Assembly (NCBI GenBank): GCA_001179505.1
Contig: CDMY01000240.1
Location: forward strand, 45,326-106,798
Direction: 5' to 3'
Origin: Vitrella brassicaformis
Lineage: Eukaryota; Sar; Vitrellaceae
DNA: 61,473 nucleotides
The notes below the pieces were generated by a model that searched no databases, was not told the origin of the DNA, and was given only the letters and a program-made list of their open reading frames with translations. Below, in pieces: positions 55,220 to 61,473 of this stretch. The translations under genes were made by a program, and so were the position numbers. The stretch's first letter is position 1; each line of letters starts with the position of its first letter.

Positions 55220-56416
55220 ATGGTCCATCTCACCGGGCGATGTTCACGATGGCTGAAGGGCTTATTCGCGGAGCGGGTGAGGCAAGCAGAGAAAGAAAGC
55301 ACCACCAGCCGACATGATGCCTGTCTGTCTGTGTTGATGTTACAGACATCGTCTGACGCATCAGCTGCTGTCCCTGCCTCTCATGTGCCGCAACACCTCT
55401 TACCGACGGTCGCCGAGTACGTCAGGAGCTACTCACAGCTGGAGGCCCTCATCGACGCCCATCCCACCCAATTCACCGCCGCCGTCCTCCTGCCCATCCT
55501 CAAGCGGCGCCTGTCCGTTGTGGTGGCCGCCATCTTTGGCGCTTTAGTGGAGGTGCCCCTCCCTCAGCTGACTCAAGGTGTGGTCATCACTGCCCTCATC
55601 GAACAGCTCACACGCCGACTGTTTATGCTCGAGAGGGGCGGCGACTGGGCCAGATGGCGGCCTCACCTGGAGATGCTGTACTTGCTGAGGGGCATGAGGC
55701 CTGTGGTGCTGAGTGACGACAGCTTCGGCGTCTTCGGCAGCCGGGCGGCCTTTCTGGATGAGAGGGAGGCCGTCCGGCAGTGGAAGATATTCAGCTGGGG
55801 GGTCACTGTCACTGATCATGGAGGCCAACAGATAGAGCTGATGAACGGCGACTACATTCTCCCCCTTGGGTCGATGTCCCACCGTCGCCCCACCCTCATC
55901 CCCTCTGCCAGCCCCGTCTTCCCTGACGCATTCGACCCCGCCGACCCACCCACTGAGCTGACAGGCCCCTCGACGTACTCCAGCTACACATCAATGGTGG
56001 CATTCGTCCTGTTCTACTGGCTCGAACGCGGCGGCCACATCCGTTACATCAGGTCCTGGGTGTCTTACTGTCGTGCCTCTGCTGCACGCCGGCGTGTGGG
56101 TGCGGTGCTGGTGGCCCCTCCCAGCGATGAGGCACACTGGGGAGCGGGGGCTGTCGACAGGAAGTGCCACAGTTGGGAGCGGTCTTCACAGTGGCGGCTG
56201 GTGGTGCTGGGGAGTGAGGCGATGAGCGAGGGGCACATGGCGGTCATTCAGCTGTGCGAGTGGGGGAATTACTGGGTGGATATCTTCACGACCGAGCCGG
56301 CCCCCCACGACAAGACGTGCACTGTTGTGATGAGAGTGCTGGGGGATCAGCTGGGGGGAATGGTCTGGCGGGAGGAGAATGAGGACAGGGAAGGTACGGC
56401 CCGCACTGTGATGTGA
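55220..56416 (+). CDS. C2: subfamily C protein of unknown function
   Basis: Exons 55220-55276 and 55346-56416 join in phase to give about 375 residues and a TGA. The intron could instead be read through, since the frame is open (398 residues), but exon 2 starts where homology to C1 begins. The body follows C1 closely: LPTVAEYVRSYSQLEALIDAHPTQF, PILKRRLSVVVAAIFGALVEVPLPQLTQG, LERGGDWARWRPHLEMLYLL, DAFDPADPPTELTG, YTSMVAFVLFYWL and IFTTEPAPHDKT. It differs from C1 by an extra ALIEQL stretch and a divergent N-terminus. The start is therefore uncertain. Function unknown. Confidence 0.62.
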   Translation: MVHLTGRCSRWLKGLFAERVRQAEKESTTSRHDACLSVLMLQTSSDASAAVPASHVPQHLLPTVAEYVRSYSQLEALIDAHPTQFTAAVLLPILKRRLSVVVAAIFGALVEVPLPQLTQGVVITALIEQLTRRLFMLERGGDWARWRPHLEMLYLLRGMRPVVLSDDSFGVFGSRAAFLDEREAVRQWKIFSWGVTVTDHGGQQIELMNGDYILPLGSMSHRRPTLIPSASPVFPDAFDPADPPTELTGPSTYSSYTSMVAFVLFYWLERGGHIRYIRSWVSYCRASAARRRVGAVLVAPPSDEAHWGAGAVDRKCHSWERSSQWRLVVLGSEAMSEGHMAVIQLCEWGNYWVDIFTTEPAPHDKTCTVVMRVLGDQLGGMVWREENEDREGTARTVM

Positions 56417-56874
56417 TCGGGGGCTTTGCCGATATGTCGATTTTCCATCCACGACAGACAGAGGGTTGCTTGGCGGCTAATGAGAGGGGAGACAGACAGA
56501 CAGACAGACCGACAGACAGCTGGGCGACGGGTTTTTCCTCTGTGCCCGTCTGCTTGCATGGGTCTCTGTGTGCATTCCGTTGGCTGCATCCTGTGTATGT
56601 CTGTCTGGTGAGTGAGGCATGGCGTGACTGACGTGTGTCTGTGTCAATGGCACATGCGAATGAACGAGCCCCGTGTCTCTCGATGGGCAAAATGCACGCC
56701 TCTGTCATTCAGGCTTTCATCAATATAGCACTCTGTGTGTGTTGGATGGGGGCATGGATGACCGTGTTGGTTTGAGTGGTATAGACCCTTCTGTCTTCAT
56801 TTGAATATTTTCACCCAGACCAAGCAAACATCCATTGCCCTGTCCCGTCCACTAGCCTAGAGACCAAAAGACAG
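56417..56874. other. Intergenic between convergent genes
   Basis: The left 150 bases resemble the flank of C1 (CACGACAGACAGAGGG, CTTGGCGGCTAATG, (CAGA)n). The rest shows no gene. Confidence 0.4.
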
Positions 56875-59104
56875 TCACTGCGCCCCGCTCACCATTTTTG
56901 CACCCCAGCCTCCCTCTCCCCCTCTCTGTCGAAAGAACCACGTGTCACAGTCTATCTTACTCGCCGGCCCCTCATCGTTTTCAGAGAACGCCTTGGCCAT
57001 GTCGACGGCCGCACAGACCTCCCACCCGCACCGATACATCTCGTCAAAGAGCCGCATCACGACGTGACAGGCATGCACGCAGTCGGTGTTGCGGCTGTCC
57101 CAAGGCGACCCGGCAGACAGGCGAAACTCCCAGCATGACAGACGCCCCTGATGATACACACAGCACAGAGGGAGGCACACAAGGGGAAAAGCAGCCGAGT
57201 GGGTACATTTCTCTCTCTCTGTGTGTGTGTGGTGGTCCGGTGATCGACCTGCTCGTATGGGGGTTTCTGTGTGGGCCAGTACTGCAGGGCGCGCCTGATG
57301 GCCTCCAGCACCGGCGGCTGAGGCACGACGCTCCCCGGCCCCCCCACACGCACCAGGTGTCGGTCAAACAGGCCGACCCATATCAGCGGACCAGTGGCTC
57401 GTCGGCTGCCGTGGTAATCATCGTCCGTCTTTCGTGTGAAGACCATAAAGGACGTGTCGGCCTCTTTGACGGTCATGTTGATGCTGCCGGCGGCCTTGCC
57501 CCATGGCAGCCAGCCCCTCTGCATGAGGTCCTCCAGGATGGCCGCCATCATGTTGCGCGCCTCGGTGGACGCCATATGCCACTTGGAACACCACCTGCAC
57601 ACGGTGGGAGTTGGCAAACAAAAGAAAGGCACACAAGAGAGCACATGCTTGTTGGGGTGAGGGGTGTGTCTGTGTGTGTGCGGGGTGGGGTGGGGGTGGG
57701 GGGGTTGCGTACCAAGGATTTCCGTTCATCCGGAACTCCATGCAGGGGATGGCCGTGGCCCCCCTGACACTGTCCATCGTCGACTTGATGCCTCTCGTCC
57801 AATGCCGCTCAATGCACGAACGCACTGGTGGATAGCAACAAGTTCATGTTCTTGATCACCCCCTGCGCGCCTGTGGCACGTCGGCCCACTCACCTACAGC
57901 AGGTGTGCCCTGGGGCGCATTGAAGAGCCGCAGTGTGTCGTTGCGGCTCATGGCCAGGGCCATGAGATCCCGCCCGTCGCCCTGGATGCCCTCACTCTTT
58001 CCCATGACGAGTGTGGAGAGGCCGCAGCTGGTGTTCAGGGAGACTGCACACAGCAGGTCGTAGTTGAGCTGCCACAAATGGGTCAACAGCCCACACATCA
58101 GCTGACATACACAGACAGACAGACAGACAGACAGAGAGATGGGTACATGGAAATGCCCCGCATCTCGGCGGGGCGTACCTGCCGTGCAGTAACAGCCGCG
58201 TCTCCGTTCGCATGCCATGGCGACCCATTGAAACGGAAGTCCACCACATCCGCCGGCTGGCTCCTGCCCGCTAGCAGGCCCGTCCTGTCTGTCCCCTGAA
58301 CCACATTCACCTGGCTGTTGGTGTTGGCTCTTCGATCTTCGCGCTTGAACGATCCCCCCCAGAACTGCTGGATGAGCGACGGAATGGCGTCCACAAGGGC
58401 GGGTGGCGCCTGGATCAGCCGCAAAGTGTCATTGTCGTTGAGGCCGATGGCGAAGTAGGGCTCGGTCTGCTGCTGCTGATGCTGCTGGTGGGACGGTGTG
58501 TACGGGGGAGGGGCGACGATCGGGTAGAGGAACGAAGACGGATATTGGTCCTCCTCGGTCGGTTTATTGATGTACATCGGGGGGGCGGATGGCAGAGGAT
58601 CGCGTCGCCTCAAGATGATCACGTCCTGCGCCAGCGTGTGCAGCAGGGCCGCCAGCATCCTGGCGATGCTCACACGAGTCCCACAACCGTCCTGCATTAG
58701 TCCACACCACACACAGTCACGCTCACACATACAGAAAGGGACACATATGCAACCACCCCTCCCTGCCGCACCGACCGTGTTTGTGCTTCTCCACGGGGTG
58801 CTGAACATCCCACTCCCGAGCTTCAACCTGACAGACACACACTCATCCATGTCCACCCGGTGCAATGACAACTCTGAGGTCTCTCTCTTCCATTTGCCCA
58901 CTTGGTGCATCCCCCGAACTGCTCCACACTGACGTTCCCGCCCTCTGTCCAATGGGTTCTCACGACAGCGATGGCTTTCTCGCGCAGCCCGGCCGGGAAG
59001 TGCAGCAAGCAAAGGCCTCTGCTTGTCTTGGTGCATATGGCGATGAACGAGGAGGGCTCGGGGGCGGGGGTTAGCATCACATCACGACTCACTTTGCCTC
59101 CCAT
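56875..59104 (-). CDS. Unknown protein built of four FR-x-G-x-PW repeats
   Basis: Seven exons join in phase: 59104-58902, 58827-58776, 58691-58179, 58101-57894, 57824-57713, 57594-57249 and 57147-56875. They give about 568 residues and a TGA. I cannot name the family. The protein is a set of four diverged repeats of about 120-140 residues. Each has a strand region ending in a leucine-rich NDTLRL- or LVRV-like motif, a helix with IERHW- or RTHW-type text, a Gly-containing FRxxGxPW motif (SGMFSTPW, FRFNGSPW, FRMNGNPW, FRLSAGSPW), and a helix such as RVSIARMLAALLHTLAQ or LMCGLLTHLWQLNYDLL. Repeat 2 has a Pro/Gln insert. There is no signal peptide or membrane helix. Repeat homology across exon joins supports the model. 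Confidence 0.65.
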
Positions 59105-59404
59105 CCTCGCTGAAGGGAATCACTCAGGCAATGAATGAGATTGCTGAGATGATCGGATGACGGATTGGAATGATGGCCGAAGAAGTCACACACAAGCCAA
59201 TGGGGGAATGATGATGGCGAGCAGTTTCACGCAATGTCCTAGGCATCTCGGATCCCCGGTGTCTTTCACCCTCAATCAAACGCACGACACGCAACGAATC
59301 ACCCACGCACGCTCCACATGCGCAGAGAAACTCAAGGAACACACTCACGAGGTCTCCGACCGGGCAGCCCGCCTCAACAGCCAGGAAGTAAATTTCCATT
59401 TCGG
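59105..59404. other. Intergenic
   Basis: No gene is supported. An ACACGACACGCAACG stretch and the truncation point of the next B fragment are all that stand out. Confidence 0.35.
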
Positions 59405-59748
59405 CCTTGTCGAGCACATAGACCACCTTCAAGCCGGCCTCCACATCACCGCCAATGTCGAAGGCCAACACGTCCGCCAGGCCGAGACGACCGAGGGCCT
59501 TGTCGAGGTGCTGCTCAACGCCGTCCAGCAGCACATCCATTGACGGTCTCCGCAGTGTGGCCCAGCAGCTCCTGTTGCCGAGTGCGGGTGACGATCTGCG
59601 AGAGGAGAGCGGCTCGTTTGGCATCGTCAGTCGCCATGGCCATGGCGGCCATCTTGCTGATGGGCAATGACAGGTCAAAGAGGTCGGCGGGCTGGAAGAG
59701 GGCAGGGCTGGGGGGACGGGACGAGGGCGCCGCACCAGTGGGCTGCAT
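59405..59748 (-). pseudogene. Truncated B fragment (N-terminal part)
   Basis: The ATG at 59748 opens a normal B N-terminus (MQPTGAAPSSRPPSPALF, QPADLFDLSLPISK, ELLGHTAETVN). The frame then breaks near 59540: the following B text (LLDGVEQHLDKALGRLGLADVLAFDIGGD) lies in another frame. Homology ends at VVYVLDKAE near 59410, where B copies read VYVLERGSGEE, and the sequence beyond is unrelated. It lacks the whole shared body. Its upstream side keeps the family promoter blocks to about 59870. Confidence 0.7.
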
Positions 59749-60204
59749 CGTGAGTGTCCTGAGGCCTCAGGGAAGCGTCACACAAGAGCGACCACACAAC
59801 AGACACACGAAAAGGGATCGGTTTGCGGCATTTCGATGCTTCATCTGCCTCTTCAGTTGCCACCTTACCCTCTCTGAGCGCTTCAGAGCCTCATACTTAC
59901 AGGCACATACACACCTCTTCTCTTGTATGTGCACATGCTCTTCCGCTTCGTTTAATTGCCTTTGTGCCGTGGCGTCACGTCAGGTCAAGACGTTTGTGTC
60001 TGTCCATGAAGCAGCCAAGGGGCTGGGCTGCCTCATCCAGCCCACACACCCACACGACACAGAAACCATCGACGCACTCTCGTCGAGCAAAGCAACAGAC
60101 AGCCACGCATCGCATTCATGCGATAGATACGCGAGAGACATTGCTGTCCAGGACCAGTGGATAACATCCCTTTCTCTGTGTCTTGTTCTTGCACTCTTGC
60201 GCAG
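59749..60204. other. B-type promoter remnant and 5' part of an unresolved gene
   Basis: 59749-59870 matches the upstream region of B2, including a GTAAGGTGG donor. From about 59985, VKTFVSVHEAAKGLGCLIQ could be an exon of the next gene, preceded by a GTCAG splice site, but I could not find its donor. Confidence 0.35.
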
Positions 60205-60859
60205 ACTGACCTGCCAGATGTGCCGCTGTTCCTTGCCCCACTGGCTGAGGCACAGCAAGGCGAGAGCGGCCAATCCGGCAAGGTGGGCGCACACAACACA
60301 ATCGATCTGCCCATGGGCCGCTTGTCCACGAAGGTTCTTTCGGTGTCTGTCTGTATGTATGCATCCCTCAGGGGGGTTTGTTGTGGGCTATGCGGGAGGC
60401 TGCAGGTGCAGTGGGCCCGGCACAGGCCATCAAAGCCATCTCGCCGCACATTACAAAGGTCAGTCCGCCCATCAGACGAAACGGCTCTCGCTGCCACGCC
60501 CATCCGGCTTCGTGTCTCCATCCACCTCTTCGTCAATGCAGGCCGTGTGTGTGATGTTTGCGCCCCTTCCCTTTGCTGATTCGAGCGAATCCGAAGAGGA
60601 CGAGACGCCCCTCCTCACCACATCCCTCCTCCTCACTGCGGTGGGTTGTGGTCTGAGCACAGCTGGATATCCCTGCGTGTCTCATGTGCCCCGTATATTG
60701 TCGTGCCAGTTGCTGACGTGTGGCGTGTGTTGTCTCAAGAGCGGGTCGCAGCCATGTGTGTACTTGGGTGGCGTGCCGGCGGCTGACTCAGGTGTGATGC
60801 AGGCTCTTGATGAGGTGGAGAGACATCTCAAAGCCATTCCGTGGACAAAGGTATCATGA
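60205..60859 (+). CDS. Unknown gene, 3' exons only
   Basis: Four exons join in phase 0: 60205-60282 (DLPDVPLFLAPLAEAQQGE), 60372-60458 (LLWAMREAAGAVGPAQAIKA), 60542-60640 (VMFAPLPFADSSESEEDETP) and 60803-60859 (LDEVERHLKAIPWTK). The last exon ends in VS and a TGA; a GTATCA just before it could instead be a donor to further exons. I do not recognise the protein. The 5' end is unresolved, and the region just upstream is a B-family remnant, so the gene may have been disturbed by that insertion. Confidence 0.45.
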
Positions 60860-61140
60860 ACAAGACATGGTTGTTTGTTTGCGGGATGGGGTTGTGAGCC
60901 GTGGGCTGTGGGTTTGTTGGCTGCGCAGTGCTGTGGGCGTGGGCACGCTTGGTGACGAATCGTGTGTCGGGTGAAATCAATGGCACAATATGTTGATGGG
61001 ATGGCTGTGGTGGAGTGCACTCACATGGGCGGCATGACCTTAGTTCGGCGTGTGGGTGTAATGACATTACAGCTCAGCTGCCATGGGTAGAACACACATT
61101 CACATTAAAAAACATCCACCGGTCCGCCAGTCTGGTGACA
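60860..61140. other. Intergenic before the tandem array
   Basis: No gene is seen in these 281 bases. An ATTAAAAAACATCC stretch lies just before the tandem repeat. Confidence 0.4.
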
Positions 61141-61473
61141 TGCCTGTGAGTGAGTGAGTGAGCAGAGACACCAGAGAGAGAGATGCAGACATGAAGGCCT
61201 CTGTGCTGTGTGCTGTGTGTTAACTGCGCACCAGGACAGCTAGATGGAGCCGCTCCGTTGATCAGCGCAGTGGGTGGACAATTGGCGTCATGCCTGTGAG
61301 TGAGTGAGTGAGCAGAGACACCAGAGAGAGAGATGCAGACATGAAGGCCTCTGTGCTGTGTGCTGTGTGTTAACTGCGCACCAGGACAGCTAGATGGAGC
61401 CGCTCGGTTGATCAGCGCAGTGGGTGGACAATTGGCGTCATGCCTGTGAGTGAGTGAGTGAGCAGAGACACCA
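61141..61473. repeat. 150-bp tandem repeat, at least 2.2 copies, runs off the window
   Basis: The unit begins TGCCTGTGAGTGAGTGAGTG at 61141, 61291 and 61441, a period of exactly 150 bases. The two full copies differ at one position seen by eye (CTCCGTT at 61255 against CTCGGTT at 61405). It includes GAGAGAGAGATGCAGACATG, TGTGTGCTGTGTGTTAACTG and TGGAGCCGCTC. It reaches the right edge, so the full array length is unknown. Confidence 0.92.

Overview
This window looks like nuclear DNA of a photosynthetic alveolate, most likely a chromerid close to Vitrella brassicaformis (inference). It is GC-rich and gene-dense. Most genes are split by short GT-AG introns full of CA/TG microsatellites. Two or three predicted proteins start with bipartite plastid leaders (signal peptide, Ala-Phe junction, basic transit peptide), as expected for complex red-derived plastids. 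No bacterial, phage or CRISPR features were seen. No tRNA or rRNA gene was recognised.

Layout, left to right: a small unknown gene (214-828, -); a SAP+S4 RNA-binding protein with a possible plastid leader (1217-3988, +); the divergent gene pair A1/B1 (4239-7031); an unknown plastid-targeted coiled-coil membrane protein (7617-9923, -); an RCC1-repeat protein (10135-12609, +); a B fragment, then the divergent pair B2/A2 (14390-17896); a 16 kb, about 35-intron gene for a giant polycystin-1-like surface protein (18699-34777, -); the broken copy A3 (35421-36455, +); plastid homogentisate solanesyltransferase (37196-38487, -); a family 92 glycosyltransferase split by a 300-N gap (38942-42554, +); the broken copy A4 (43477-44530, -); an F-box/LRR-like gene with an in-frame TAG (45592-48903, +); the divergent pair B3/C1 (49354-52136); a MORN-repeat protein (53385-54905, -); C2 (55220-56416, +); an unknown four-repeat protein (56875-59104, -); a B fragment (about 59405-59748, -); the 3' exons of an unknown gene (60205-60859, +); and a 150-bp tandem array that runs off the right edge.

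The most unusual content is a repeated superfamily of proteins of unknown function, here named A, B and C. Its members have almost no introns in their coding regions while nearly every neighbour is intron-rich. They sit in divergent pairs with shared promoter DNA and shared 3' flanks. All four A copies are broken, each by a different lesion, while three B and two C copies are open. The second unusual item is the giant surface protein, which strings together about seven copies of an extracellular module I cannot name, then a PAN/apple-like domain, DUF4215-type Cys-rich repeats, a REJ-like region, a GPS-like motif and several membrane segments.

Gene models were built by eye from splice signals and reading-frame continuity. 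Exon edges are therefore predictions. No database search was possible.
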